From assembly GCA_963836195.1 (NCBI GenBank), contig CAWIIX010000014.1:60036-124035 (forward strand): 64,000 bases of DNA. Direction: 5' to 3'. Positions 8,443 to 17,625 of this stretch are shown piece after piece. The notes under the pieces are model-generated. The model was given only the letters and a program-made list of their open reading frames with translations, made no database searches and had not been told where the DNA came from. Source of the stretch: Trebonia sp963836195 (lineage in GTDB: Bacteria; Actinomycetota; Actinomycetes; Streptosporangiales; Streptosporangiaceae). Numbering within the stretch: the stretch's first letter is position 1; the number at the start of each line of letters is the position of its first letter. The translations under genes were made by a program, and so were the position numbers.

Positions 8443-9900
8443 ATGACCGACCCGACCACGACCACCGCCGGGGAGGTGCGCGGCCTGCCGGTACCCGGCG
8501 GCGTCCTGTTCGCCGGGATTCCCTACGCCCGGCCGCCGGTCGGCCCGCTGCGGCTGCGCCCGCCGCAGCCGCCCGAGGCGTGGACCGGGGTGCGCGCGGC
8601 GGACGTCTTTCCGCCCGCCCCGGCCCAGCGCAGCACCGCCCTCGGCGGTAGAGCGACGATGCCCTTCGCCAGCGACGAGGACTGCCTCTACCTGAACCTG
8701 TTCGCCCCGGCCCTGGACGGCGCCCGCCCGGTGATCGTGTGGCTCTACGGCGGCGGGTTTGAAATCGGCACCGCGTCGCCGCCGATGACCGACGTGGCCG
8801 CCCTCGGGCGGGCGACCGGCACGGTCGTGGTCGCGATGAACTACCGCGTCGGCGCGCTCGGCTGGCTGCACCTGGCCGACCTCGGCGGCCCGGACTGGGC
8901 CGGGTCCACCAACCTGGGCCTGCAGGACCAGATCGCCGCCCTGCACTGGGTCCGCGCGAACATCGCGGCGTTCGGCGGCGACCCGGACAACATCACCGTG
9001 GCGGGCGAGTCCGCCGGGGCATTCAGCATCGGCGCCCTGCTCGCGGCGCCAGCCGCCGCCGGCGCCTTCCACCGCGCGATCCTCAGCAGCGGCGGCACCG
9101 AACGCGTCTTCGCCGCCGAGACCGGCACCGCGATCGCCTCGGACCTGCTGGCCGCCCTCGGCCTCGCCTCGGTCAAGGAGCTCGTCGACGTGCCGGCCGA
9201 GCGGCTGCTCGCCGCCCAACCCACCGTGGTCGAGTCGGACATCGGCCGGCGGAACCTCCCCGGCGGGCGCGCCTGGGGCGTCGTGCTCGACGGCAGCGTG
9301 CTTGATCGCCATCCCACCGCCGCCGTCCGGGCGGGCGCCGCCGCCCACGTCCCCCTGCTCGTCAGCACGAACCGCGACGAGACGAAGACGTTCGTGATCC
9401 AGCCCGGCTTCGCCCCGGCCGACGATGACGCGCTGCTGGCCGACATCCGCCGGACCGGGATCGCTCAGCCCGCCGGACTCCTGGCCGCCTACCGCGCCCG
9501 CCACCCGGGCGCCGGCCTGACCGAGTTGCGCACCCGGTTCCTCAGCGACGCGATCTACATCGTCCCCGCCAACCGCCTCGCGCAGGCCCAGGTGGAGGCG
9601 GGCGGGGCGGCCTACCGGGCGGTGTTCGCCCCCGACCCGTTCGGGCCCGAGGTCGGCACCCCGCACGGCCTGGACGTCGCCTACGTCTTCGACCTGCTCG
9701 GCGCCAGAAACCTCGGCACCCCGGTCGGCCACGCCGTGCGCGACGACCTGCACGGCGCCTGGCGACGGTTCGCCGAGACGGGCGAGCCCGGCTGGCCGGT
9801 TTACGATCCAGGGGCGGCCCGGAACACGCGCCTGTTCGGCGCCCCCAACGGCCTGATCACCGAGCCGCCGCAGGGCGAGGTCACCAGCCACTGGCGCTGA
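8443..9900 (+). CDS. Type-B carboxylesterase
   Basis: A 485-residue alpha/beta-hydrolase of the carboxylesterase/para-nitrobenzyl esterase family. The N-terminal FAGIPYARPPVGPLRL and EDCLYLNLFAP blocks, oxyanion-hole WLYGGGFEIG, and nucleophile elbow VAGESAGAFS (Ser in GESAG) are clear. TNRDETKTF and the late GTPHGLDVAYVFD (catalytic His region) complete the triad layout. No signal peptide, so probably cytoplasmic. ATG 8443 follows AGGAG. It lies 45 bp after the TetR gene, so could hydrolyse an ester in the same catabolic pathway. Confidence 0.88.
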   Translation: MTDPTTTTAGEVRGLPVPGGVLFAGIPYARPPVGPLRLRPPQPPEAWTGVRAADVFPPAPAQRSTALGGRATMPFASDEDCLYLNLFAPALDGARPVIVWLYGGGFEIGTASPPMTDVAALGRATGTVVVAMNYRVGALGWLHLADLGGPDWAGSTNLGLQDQIAALHWVRANIAAFGGDPDNITVAGESAGAFSIGALLAAPAAAGAFHRAILSSGGTERVFAAETGTAIASDLLAALGLASVKELVDVPAERLLAAQPTVVESDIGRRNLPGGRAWGVVLDGSVLDRHPTAAVRAGAAAHVPLLVSTNRDETKTFVIQPGFAPADDDALLADIRRTGIAQPAGLLAAYRARHPGAGLTELRTRFLSDAIYIVPANRLAQAQVEAGGAAYRAVFAPDPFGPEVGTPHGLDVAYVFDLLGARNLGTPVGHAVRDDLHGAWRRFAETGEPGWPVYDPGAARNTRLFGAPNGLITEPPQGEVTSHWR

Positions 9901-9932
9901 GCCGGCTGCCAGCGCAACGTCTATGACGAGGG

Positions 9933-11187
9933 CTACTGCGGGCAAACCCTCAGGACCTGCGGTCCGCGGAACGAGATGTTGGGATGGAAGGCGAGCTGCT
10001 GGTCCGGTGCGAGCCGCAGCCGTGGGTATCGGTCGGCGAGTGCGGTGACCGCGATCTGGGCTTCGAGCTTGCCGAGGTTCGCGCCCAGGCAGTAGTGCAG
10101 GCCCTTGCCGAAGGCCAGGTGGCGTCCCGAGTCGGGCCGGTGCACGTCGAACACATCCGGCTGGGTGAATGCGGCCGCATCTCGGCCGGCGGCCGCCAGC
10201 CACAGGAAGAGCTTCGCCCCGGCGGGCAGTTCCACCCCCGCCAGCGTGACCGGGCGGGTGGTGACTCGCCGCCACACCGGCACCGAGGGGTCGTAGCGCA
10301 GGGTCTCTTCCACCGCGCCCGGGATGAGGCCGGGATCCGCCGCGATAGCTGACCAGCGCTCGGGCGCCTCGAGCAGCCGCCGAACGGTGTTGCCGATGAG
10401 CCCGGTGGTGGTCTCGTGCCCGGCGAACGACAGCGAGAACAGGATCGAGGCGATCTCGTCCAGCGTCAGCCGCTCCGGATTCTCTCGGTGAATGGCGATC
10501 AGGTCGCTGGCCAGGTCATCGCCGGGCGCACTCGCCTTCGCGTCGACCAGTTCCCGCAGGTAGCCGCGGTAGGCGGCCATCCCGGCGGCGATCTCGATCT
10601 GGTCCTCCGGCGCGGGGCGCCCCCAGCCCAGGGCGGCCCGGTATCCGCACCACTGCTTGAGCGTGGCATAGTCCCGCTCGGGCACGCCCATCAGCGAGAA
10701 CACGATGTTGGCAGGTAGCGGGAAGGCGAGCGCGGCGACCAGGTCGAACTCGGCCGCCGGGCCGACCGCGTCGAGCAGCCGGGCGGTGGTCGCCTCGATG
10801 ACCGGGACCAGGGCGGTGACTCGCTTCATGCTGAACGCCCGAGCGGTCGGCTTGCGCAGCCGGCCGTGTTCCGGCTCGTCCAGGCTGACCATCGTCGGCT
10901 GGGGCTTGTGGCCGCCCGCGAGCAGAATCCGCTGGGCCTCGGGCACCACCGGCACCAGTGGTGCCTGCGCGACCGCCGCCGAGTACGTGGCCGGGTCCAT
11001 GAAGACCTGCTCGATGTCGGCGTACCTGGTCAGGATGTAGTAGTCGATGGACGGGGCGAAGAATATCGGGCTGCTCTTCCCGCGGCAGCCCCGCCAGGGA
11101 GGTGTACGGGTCGGCCAGGAAATCCGCCGACAGCGGGTCGAACGATTCATGGACCGGGCATCCGGGCGCCGCGTCGGTCGTCGTCAT
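9933..11187 (-). CDS. Cytochrome P450 (one frameshift near its N-terminus)
   Basis: A ~418-residue bacterial P450. The I-helix AGHETTT, the ExxR motif in EETLRYDP, and the haem-ligand loop FGKGLHYCLGANLGKLEAQ are all intact. The correct N-terminus (ATG 11187; TTTDAAPGCPVHESFDPLSA) is in a different frame from the body: the reading passes from REEQP to IFFAPSIDYYILTRY across a GGG run at 11068-11070, where one base must be removed. Such a clean single shift suggests sequencing error. Together with the neighbouring esterase and CoA enzymes it may hydroxylate a hydrophobic catabolic substrate. A 7-1-7 palindrome at 11268 lies about 80 bp upstream. Confidence 0.85.
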
Positions 11188-11267
11188 CGGGTCACCTGCG
11201 TCATCGCTGCCTCCGCGTTGCCTGTTCGCGGATCATGCGTTGTGGAAGCGCCCGCCCGCTAGGTGAA

Positions 11268-11282
11268 TCTCATTCAATGAGA
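11268..11282. promoter_or_regulatory. Perfect 15-bp palindrome upstream of the P450
   Basis: TCTCATTCAATGAGA has perfect 7-bp arms around one C, in an AT-richer patch about 80 bp upstream of the P450 start. It has the size of a TetR- or MarR-type operator. It does not match the CTAG-type palindromes of the neighbouring catabolic genes, so a different regulator is likely. Confidence 0.5.
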
Positions 11283-11454
11283 GCATTGGGCTCGCCCGCG
11301 CACCGGCCAGACCCCGGTCATCGACGGCGGCGCCCTGCTCGGCGACGCCCGCAGCGCCCCTAGATCAAACCCATTCGTCCGAACGGTCCCGGGCGACTCT
11401 GTTCAGTCCCCGTTGACCTGCACCGCGGGCGGCCCGGCGAGGTAAGTTGCATTC

Positions 11455-11820
11455 GTGAGTACCCGAGTAGCGCCCATCTTTCCCGTCAGTGACCTGGTAG
11501 CCGCCCTTGCCTACTACCGCAAGCTCGGCTTCGGCGTACGCCACTGGCACAGCGGCGCGTACGGCTTCGTGACTTTCGATGGCGTGGAGATCCATCTTGG
11601 CGTGGAGCCCGACCTTGACACGCGAGCAGACCGGCGGTCGACCGCTTACCTGTTCGTCGAGGATGCCGACGAGCTCGCCGCGACCTGGCTTGCGGCTGGA
11701 GGGGATGTCCGCCTCCCGCAAGACACCGAGTGGGGCAAGCATGAGGGCGCGCTCGTCGATCCCGACGGCAACGTGATCCGGTTCGGATCCCCGATGACGG
11801 CAGACCCGGCGCAGGCCTAG
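11455..11820 (+). CDS. VOC-superfamily (glyoxalase/bleomycin-resistance-like) protein
   Basis: A 121-residue single-domain vicinal-oxygen-chelate protein. It starts with VAPIFPVSDLVAALAYYRKLG, the classic first beta-alpha unit, and ends with ALVDPDGNVIRFGSP, the metal/Glu strand of these folds. The dimeric members act as glyoxalase-like enzymes, dioxygenases or drug-binding resistance proteins; the 120-residue size and STAYLFVEDADELAATW resemble bleomycin-binding-type members. Start GTG 11455. No operon partner is obvious. Confidence 0.75.
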   Translation: MSTRVAPIFPVSDLVAALAYYRKLGFGVRHWHSGAYGFVTFDGVEIHLGVEPDLDTRADRRSTAYLFVEDADELAATWLAAGGDVRLPQDTEWGKHEGALVDPDGNVIRFGSPMTADPAQA

Positions 11821-11925
11821 CCGCCTCGAACACACCGCCCTCACTGTCACCACGCCCACCAAGCAGGGGATGTTAGTCCCGAGCCGTGCCCAGAAGTTGT
11901 CGGGCATCCGAGATACCATAACGAT

Positions 11926-12645
11926 ATGGACACCTATAGTCTGGCTGCCGCGGCCAGGATTCTGGGGACCTCCGCGCCGCGGGTGCGGCGGGCGATTGAC
12001 CGCCTCGGCATTGAGGTCGAGCGCGCCGACTCGGGTGTCTTCCGGCTCACGCAGAGCCAGCTGGACGAACTGTCGAGCGTGCTCGGGGTGACGCCTTCCG
12101 TGCCCGACCTGTCGTTGACGGAGGCACGCGTCCTCGCAGCCCTGTCGCGTTCGCCGCGAGGCGTCGCCTCGATCCGCGAGGCGGCACGACGCGCGGGAAC
12201 CTCGCCGACAGCAACCGCGCGCGCCCTCGCCAGCCTCACTTCCGCGGGCCTGATCAACCAGGCGCACGCAATGCTCGCCCGAGGGCGCGCGACGCAGGCC
12301 ACGGTGTACCAGGTTCCCTTCGCCTCACCGACGTGGCTCGCGCTCGCCCCGACGATCGCCCGGGTACGACTGTCAGCCGGCCATGAAAAGACGCACGCCA
12401 GCAGGGTCCCCCCGCACCTGCTCCACCTCTTCTGGAACGTCGCGCCGGCCCAGCTTGAGGTCGCGAGCTCGGCGCCGTTCATCGCCCGGCGGCTGATCAT
12501 GTCCTTTGATCCTGACGGACTCGCGTGGGGAAGTCGGAACCTGCCCGCCTGCGCGTGGGAGCACGCGGCCGCCACGCGGGGACTCGAGCCCGCCCAGCGG
12601 GCCCTGGCGCGCAACCTCGCCAGGAACGCATCCGATGCCGTCTGA
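11926..12645 (+). CDS. AbiEi-like antitoxin/regulator of a nucleotidyltransferase toxin pair
   Basis: A 239-residue protein with an N-terminal MerR/excisionase-type helix-turn-helix (SLAAAARILGTSAPRVRRAI), a winged-helix segment (SIREAARRAGTSPTATARALASLTSAGLI) and a C-terminal HLFWNVAPAQLEVASSAPFI region. LFW-x-V-x-P blocks recur in antitoxins encoded beside AbiEii toxins. The downstream gene overlaps it by 11 bp and encodes such a nucleotidyltransferase, which decides the call. A TACCAT -10-like box (11914-11919) ends 6 bp before the ATG and no Shine-Dalgarno is visible, so the mRNA is probably leaderless. CCATA...TATGG around the start may be an autoregulatory operator. Confidence 0.7.
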   Translation: MDTYSLAAAARILGTSAPRVRRAIDRLGIEVERADSGVFRLTQSQLDELSSVLGVTPSVPDLSLTEARVLAALSRSPRGVASIREAARRAGTSPTATARALASLTSAGLINQAHAMLARGRATQATVYQVPFASPTWLALAPTIARVRLSAGHEKTHASRVPPHLLHLFWNVAPAQLEVASSAPFIARRLIMSFDPDGLAWGSRNLPACAWEHAAATRGLEPAQRALARNLARNASDAV

Positions 12646-13561
12646 CCGAGTCCGCGCGATCCTTCCGCCCGACACGTCGGCGACATGGGACGCGATCGCG
12701 CCGGTCCTGCCGCCAGTTGCCTACCTCGGCGGCGGCACGGCCATCGCCGTCCACCTCGGTCACCGGGTTAGCCGGGACCTGGACTTCTTTTTCCACCAGG
12801 AGAGCATCGACCTCGACGAGCTGGCCCTCCGCCTCAACGCTGCAGGCCCGTTCGCCGTCACCGAGCGCTCCGCGGGGACTCTTAACGGCGTCTTCTCTGC
12901 CACCAAGGTGCAGTTCCTGCACGCGGACGAGGCCCGCGCGCAGCACCTCCTCGAACCTCCGGAGGAAGTCGACGGCCTGCAGATCGCCGGGCTGAGCGAC
13001 CTGTTGGCCATGAAGCTCAAGGTAGTCGGCGATCGCGGCGAGCTGCGCGATTACTTCGACCTCATGACGATCGAACAGCGGACCGGGCGGACCGCCGACG
13101 AGGGTCTTGCCCTGTTCGTCGGGCGCTTCGAGCCCGAGTATCCCCAGGAGGCGATCAACCACATCCTGCTCGGCCTCGGATACTTCGACGACGTTGATCC
13201 CGACGACGCCCTGCCCATGTCGCGGGACCAGATCGTTGACTACTGGACCCGACGGCAACCCGAAATCGTCGCCGCCCGCGGCCGGTTAGCCACCTGCTGG
13301 TCGCACCGCAAGAAGGCGCCGGCGGTCATGTCGTGGTCTCCCGGTCTCGCGGGGAGACCTGGACGCTGCCGTTGCAGACGGTCCAGGCGCCGCCGTCGGC
13401 GGTGGCGCCCGCAAGGCCCTGGAGGTTGTGAGCGCCGACGAGCCCGATCGCGTGCTCTGTGCCGAGGGCGGCGAAGGCGAGGGTACGGTCGGGCTGCCAG
13501 GGAGTCGACCACAGCAGCCGGCGGGTCATCTGCGCCCACCCGCGCGCGGTTCCGGCCATGA
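12635..13561 (+). CDS. AbiEii/AbiGii-like nucleotidyltransferase toxin; 3' end uncertain
   Basis: Starting at ATG 12635, inside the antitoxin gene, the protein reads LPPVAYLGGGTAIAVHLGHRVSRDLDFFF. GG-T-A followed by H-R-x-S-x-DLDFF is the signature of type IV AbiEii/AbiGii toxins, which transfer nucleotides to RNA targets. The fold continues through LLAMKLKVVGDRGELRDYFDLMTI, also typical. Family members end near residue 215-220, here about 13290. The open frame runs a further ~90 Arg/Pro-rich codons antisense to the next gene, which look non-coding. A TAG lies at 13286-13288 in another frame, so the real stop was probably lost by a 1-base shift. Confidence 0.75.
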   Translation: MPSDRVRAILPPDTSATWDAIAPVLPPVAYLGGGTAIAVHLGHRVSRDLDFFFHQESIDLDELALRLNAAGPFAVTERSAGTLNGVFSATKVQFLHADEARAQHLLEPPEEVDGLQIAGLSDLLAMKLKVVGDRGELRDYFDLMTIEQRTGRTADEGLALFVGRFEPEYPQEAINHILLGLGYFDDVDPDDALPMSRDQIVDYWTRRQPEIVAARGRLATCWSHRKKAPAVMSWSPGLAGRPGRCRCRRSRRRRRRWRPQGPGGCERRRARSRALCRGRRRRGYGRAARESTTAAGGSSAPTRARFRP

Positions 13562-13850
13562 CCCACAGATCCGGGTCCGCCGCGGCGAACCGGGTGGCCT
13601 GCCGCAGCCACGACGCGGCTTCCTCCGGCCAGGTCACGACGGTGAGCACTGTCCCGCCGCCGGCCTCCCGGCGGCGGGCGAAGGCCGTGACCGCCGCGGC
13701 AGCGGCGGCCGAGCGCCCCCGGCCGACGGCGACGCTGCGGACGCCCCGTCCAAGCGCGAGCTCCGTCATCCGGCGCAGTTCGGCGTCGGCCGGCCCGGAC
13801 CCGGCCACGTCGTAAGTCAGGCCTGACGGCAGCCGCGGCGACCACGTCAT
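13326..13850 (-). CDS. Hypothetical protein, possibly periplasmic-binding-protein-like fold
   Basis: 174 residues from ATG 13850, chosen for the strong GGAGGAGAGG ribosome site just upstream. Sequence alternates strands and helices: ELALGRGVRSVAVGRGR, GGGTVLTVVTWPEEAASWLR, PDLWVMAGTARGWAQMTRRL, TLAFAALGTEHAIGLVG. The wording loosely recalls the second lobe of type-1 solute-binding or LacI-like domains, but no signal peptide or lipobox exists. I do not recognise a specific family. Its 3' end overlaps the dubious tail of the convergent toxin gene. Confidence 0.55.
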   Translation of the reverse strand: MTWSPRLPSGLTYDVAGSGPADAELRRMTELALGRGVRSVAVGRGRSAAAAAAVTAFARRREAGGGTVLTVVTWPEEAASWLRQATRFAAADPDLWVMAGTARGWAQMTRRLLWSTPWQPDRTLAFAALGTEHAIGLVGAHNLQGLAGATADGGAWTVCNGSVQVSPRDRETTT

Positions 13851-13982
13851 TTTCCTCTCCTCCGGAAGCGTGCCTTGTGACCGGCCGGGCTTCGCCGCAC
13901 CGCCCCGACCGACGCGGGCGCGTGCGGGGCTGTGCCCGGGGGGCACGGAGACCACGGCCGCGCCCCCCGGATGGTGTCGGCG

Positions 13983-14429
13983 TCAGGCCCTTGCGATGAG
14001 ACCGAGCTGGCTGAGCGCGGTAACGCCGTCGTCCAGGCCGATCTCCTCGGTGATGAGGCCGTTCTCGACCTTGAGCACGGTCGTGCCGGTGAACCGCATC
14101 ATCTTGCCGGTGCCGGCCGGCAGCGGCCCGTAGGGCATGTCGTCGAACGCGTCGCCGGTGTGGGTTCCGCCGCCCTCCCACTGGCCGACCACGTAGTCGC
14201 CCTCGGCGATCAGGTCGGCGGTGCCCCAGAAGTTAAGGTCGGGGAACGCGGCGCGGAACTTCTGCGCGAACGCGCGGACCGCGTCCCGGCCGCGCAGCGG
14301 CTGATGCAGCGAGTACTCGAACCTGATGTCCGGGGCGGCCAGCTCGTCGATGACCGCCGGGTTGAGCTCCTTGCCCCAGAACTCGGTGAACCACCGGCCC
14401 ACGATCGCCTTGTTCTCCTCAGTCGACAT
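13983..14429 (-). CDS. SnoaL-like/ester cyclase-type polyketide cyclase-fold protein
   Basis: 148 residues from ATG 14429, preceded by GAGGAGAC. The NTF2-like fold is recognisable from ENKAIVGRWFTEFWGKELNPAVIDELAAPDI, GRDAVRAFAQKFRAAFPDLNF and the closing strands MMRFTGTTVLKVENGLITEE, the standard wording of the SnoaL/ester-cyclase group. These bind or isomerise small hydrophobic compounds; many have no assigned reaction. It is divergent from the MaoC gene. Confidence 0.75.
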   Translation of the reverse strand: MSTEENKAIVGRWFTEFWGKELNPAVIDELAAPDIRFEYSLHQPLRGRDAVRAFAQKFRAAFPDLNFWGTADLIAEGDYVVGQWEGGGTHTGDAFDDMPYGPLPAGTGKMMRFTGTTVLKVENGLITEEIGLDDGVTALSQLGLIARA

Positions 14430-14572
14430 GATCGTCTCCTCGTCAGTGCAGTGCGTGCAGCGCCCCTCTTGGGGCACGCCCCGCAGACGACGGCCGCGAT
14501 CGTTCCGTGAGGTCCTCGCTGGAAATTTTCCGCGTTTCCCGTCTCCACGACGCCCTTCCGACGGCGACTGTC

Positions 14573-15586
14573 ATGCTAGTGATCGTGGAGACGTTGATCG
14601 ACGGCCCCTACTTCGAAGACCTGCGGCACGGCCAGCGGTTCGAGGACTGCCCCGGCCTCACCCTCACCGACGGGCTGGCCGCAGCGCACCGGGCCATCGT
14701 CGGGGGCCGGCTGTCGTTGGCCCTCGACGCCGAGCTGTCGGAGCGGGTGCTCGGCCCGGGCGGCGCGCTGGCGGCGCCGAACCTCGCCTGGGACGTCGCG
14801 ATCGGTCAGTCAACGACGGCGACCCACACCGTGGTGGCCAACCTCTTCTACCGCGGGGTGGTCTTCAGGCGTGCTCCCCGGATCGGCGACACCCTCCGCA
14901 CCGGCACCGAGGTCGTCGGCCTGCGCCAGAACTCCCGGCGGCCCGGACGGCCCGCGACCGGACTGGCGGCGCTGCGGATCAGCGCCAGCGACCAGCTTGG
15001 GCGGCCGGTGCTGGACTTCTGGCGCTGCGCCATGCTCCCGCTGCGCGACCCCGACGCCGACACCGGGCACGCCGACGACCTGTCGTCCGTCGGTGCCGAC
15101 CCGACCGCGCGCGAGCTGGCGCGCGTCGCGGCGGGCTGGGACCTGGACAGCTACCGGGCAGCGATGGGGTCAAGCGCGAGGTTCCGGCGACCGGCCGCGG
15201 GTGACGTCTTCCGCATCGCCGGCGGGGACGTCGTGTCGGGCGCGCCCGAACTGGCGCGGCTCACCCTCAACGTGGCCAAGGTGCATCACGACGAGACCAC
15301 CGGCGCATCGGGCAGGCTCGTCTACGGCGGCCACACGATCGGCATCGCGCTGCACCAGGCCATCCGCGCGCTTCCCGCCATGGTCACCGTCGTCGGCTGG
15401 CATAGCTGCGATCACGTCGGCCCGGTGCGCGAGGGCGATACGCTGACCTCCGTGATCGAGGTGGAGCAGACGGTCCCCGGAGCGAACGGGGCTCTCGTCC
15501 ACCTGCGATCGCGGGTATACGCCAGGCGCCGAGAAGCGCCGGGGTCCGAGGTGCTCGACTGGCGGTTCGTGGCGCTGCTGGCTTGA
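14573..15586 (+). CDS. MaoC-like double-hotdog acyl-CoA hydratase/dehydratase
   Basis: About 337 residues with two hotdog halves. The N-terminal half has YFEDLRHGQRFEDCPGLTLTD, typical of mesaconyl-CoA hydratase-like MaoC proteins. The second half has LTLNVAKVHHDETTGASGRLVYGGHTIGIA, the hydratase-2 motif with the catalytic His region. It should hydrate an enoyl-CoA or act on a branched dicarboxyl-CoA. ATG 14573 or GTG 14585 are both possible; neither has a clear ribosome site. Its sulfite-oxidase-like neighbour is convergent and appears functionally separate. Confidence 0.75.
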   Translation: MLVIVETLIDGPYFEDLRHGQRFEDCPGLTLTDGLAAAHRAIVGGRLSLALDAELSERVLGPGGALAAPNLAWDVAIGQSTTATHTVVANLFYRGVVFRRAPRIGDTLRTGTEVVGLRQNSRRPGRPATGLAALRISASDQLGRPVLDFWRCAMLPLRDPDADTGHADDLSSVGADPTARELARVAAGWDLDSYRAAMGSSARFRRPAAGDVFRIAGGDVVSGAPELARLTLNVAKVHHDETTGASGRLVYGGHTIGIALHQAIRALPAMVTVVGWHSCDHVGPVREGDTLTSVIEVEQTVPGANGALVHLRSRVYARRREAPGSEVLDWRFVALLA

Positions 15587-15657
15587 TGACGCTCGGCGTC
15601 CCCGACGACAGCCCCGTCCCCGACGGCGTGTTCCCGCCGCCCGGCGCGGGCAGGAAG

Positions 15658-16737
15658 CTAACGCCTGAGGCCCTCGACCTGCACGGGGTGCGCTAGCACC
15701 GACTGCTGCAGGTACCCGAGCTCGTTCCACTCCGACGCGTCCGGTTGGGTGCCGCCCCGCTCGTCGGTGGCGCGCACCCGCAGGACGTGGTCGCCCGGTT
15801 CCGGGGTCCAGCCGAACTGCCACCGCACCCAGGCGCCCGATAGAGCGGGGGAGCGCAGTTCGGCTGGCCGCCAGGGGCCGTCGTCGATGCGGTACTCGAC
15901 GGCGCCGATCGCGACCTCCCCCGCGAACGCCCGGCCGCGGATCATCTGCGGCACCGGCCGCAGCCGGGCCGGCCAGGGCAGTTCGGTCAGCACCGACATC
16001 GGCGGGGCGGTGATCGCCGGGCCGCGGGCCGGGCCGTCGGACGGGTAACCGGGACCGATCAGCACATAGTCCTCGGTGTTCCACGGCACGTACAGGCGTT
16101 GCCGGCTGACCTCGATCCGGGCGAGCCACTTGATGCTGGCCGCCCCGAGCCAGCCCGACACCACCATCCGCGCGGGGAATCCGTGATCAGCCGGCAGGAC
16201 CTCCCCGTTCATGGCCAGCGCGACGATCGTGTCATCGGCCCTCGCCTTGGCCAGCGGCATCGGCCGGCGGGCCCGGATCGCGTCGAGCGACTCGGGCATG
16301 ACCTCCCGCGCGCCCGGCGCGAGGCCGGCCGGTTCCAGCAGGTCACGCAGCCGGATCCCGGTCCACTCGGCCGTGCCGATCGCGCCCCGTCCCCACTGGG
16401 TGCCCTGGAACGTGACTCCGAACTCGTCACCGAGCAGCACCCGGCGGTTGCCCGCGCACTCGATCGTGCGGATCACGGAAACCAGCGGGAACCGGTCCCA
16501 CAGCTCGTCATAGCGGTAGCTGACCGGCTGGCGCACGCCGTCACCCTCGACCCGAAGCGTCCAGTCGGCCGCGTCCACCGGGGGAGTGGGCGCGTGGCTG
16601 CGGACGTAGAACCGGTCGTTGGGGACGAGAAAGCCGGGCATCCGATCGGGCCGGGTGCCGTAGTCCAGCCCGGTGCCGGCGTCCTCCATCAGCTCGGGCG
16701 GCGTCGGCTTGACGAGATGCTGAGCGCTCGATGGCAT
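15658..16737 (-). CDS. Sulfite oxidase-family molybdopterin oxidoreductase
   Basis: 359 residues from ATG 16737. The molybdopterin-binding domain has VPNDRFYVRSHAPTPPVD, the Mo-ligand cysteine in RTIECAGNRR, GAIGTAEWTGIRLRDLL and HGFPARMVVSGWLGAASIKWL. The C-terminal Mo-co dimerisation domain follows (VEYRIDDGPWRPAEL ... RATDERGGTQPDASEWN). No twin-arginine signal is present, so it is predicted cytoplasmic, unlike SorA/MsrP-type periplasmic members. No haem partner is encoded nearby; the electron acceptor is unknown. Confidence 0.88.
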   Translation of the reverse strand: MPSSAQHLVKPTPPELMEDAGTGLDYGTRPDRMPGFLVPNDRFYVRSHAPTPPVDAADWTLRVEGDGVRQPVSYRYDELWDRFPLVSVIRTIECAGNRRVLLGDEFGVTFQGTQWGRGAIGTAEWTGIRLRDLLEPAGLAPGAREVMPESLDAIRARRPMPLAKARADDTIVALAMNGEVLPADHGFPARMVVSGWLGAASIKWLARIEVSRQRLYVPWNTEDYVLIGPGYPSDGPARGPAITAPPMSVLTELPWPARLRPVPQMIRGRAFAGEVAIGAVEYRIDDGPWRPAELRSPALSGAWVRWQFGWTPEPGDHVLRVRATDERGGTQPDASEWNELGYLQQSVLAHPVQVEGLRR

Positions 16738-16917
16738 CGTCGCCCAGTGTAGCCGCCCAGCTCCGGCCGTTGCTTTGTCCCCCAGGCGACGTTGCTGAAG
16801 GTGCGGACCGTGATGACACGTGCGCTTGCCCCCGACGCGACCGATTCTCACCCGGGCGGGGCGATGCGGCCGCCCCCGGGGCGTGCTTGCCTGGTGCCAG
16901 CGCCAAAGGGGGGGCCC

Positions 16918-17625
16918 ATGACCGACGCACCGGCGGGCCAGCGCCCGCTGGCCGCCAGGAGCGCGCTGAAGACGCCCCGGGCGGCCGCGATCGCCGGCAT
17001 CGTCTTTTCCGTGCTCCTGATCACCGCCCTTATCCTGCTCAGGGTCTCCGTCCCGGCTGATCCGACCGTCCCGGGCCAGTGGCTGACCGATTCAGGGAAA
17101 AGAACCGCGGTGGCGACCGGGCTGAACCTCATCCCGTTCGCGGGAATCGCCTTCCTGTGGTTCATCGGGGTGATCAGGGACCGGATCGGAGCGCACGAGG
17201 ACCGCTTCTTCGCGACCGTGTTCCTGGGCAGCGGCCTGTTGTTCGTCGGCATGCTGTTCGTGGCCGCGGCGGTAGCCGGCGGCCTGATCGCGGGCAGCTC
17301 CTCATCCGGCTCGCCGGGAGCGGGCACGCTGGCGCTCGGCCGCAACGTCACCTCGCTCCTGCTCAACGTCTACACGATGCGCATGGCGGCGGTGTTCACG
17401 CTCACCACCGTGACCATTGCCCGCCGGACCGCGATTGTGCCCCGCTGGCTGACCGTGGCCGGCGTGGCGACCGCGCTGGTGATGCTGGTCGGCGTCGGCA
17501 TCTCCCCCTGGGTGGAACTGCTGTTCCCGGCCTGGATCCTGGCCGTGAGCATCGACATCCTGGCGGACCGTCGCCGGGCCCTGTCCGGTACCAGCACCGT
17601 CCGGCCGACCGCTAGAGAACATTGA
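16918..17625 (+). CDS. Integral membrane protein of unknown function
   Basis: 235 residues from ATG 16918 (AAAGGGGGGG upstream). About six hydrophobic segments are visible, starting with AAAIAGIVFSVLLITALILL, then LNLIPFAGIAFLWFIGVI, ATVFLGSGLLFVGMLFVAAA, a Ser/Gly-rich loop, MRMAAVFTLTTVTIARRTAI, and VAGVATALVMLVGVGIS. I recognise no transporter signature. The last 14 bp overlap the end of the convergent membrane-protein gene. Confidence 0.7.
   Translation: MTDAPAGQRPLAARSALKTPRAAAIAGIVFSVLLITALILLRVSVPADPTVPGQWLTDSGKRTAVATGLNLIPFAGIAFLWFIGVIRDRIGAHEDRFFATVFLGSGLLFVGMLFVAAAVAGGLIAGSSSSGSPGAGTLALGRNVTSLLLNVYTMRMAAVFTLTTVTIARRTAIVPRWLTVAGVATALVMLVGVGISPWVELLFPAWILAVSIDILADRRRALSGTSTVRPTAREH

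Noticed and set aside
7981..10275. A long minus-strand open frame over the TetR and esterase genes
   Set aside because: Antisense shadow; no motifs, while both plus-strand genes are complete families.
13290..13561. Arg-rich C-terminal extension of the AbiEii-like toxin
   Set aside because: It is antisense to the gene at 13326-13850 and has no family counterpart; probably a lost stop.
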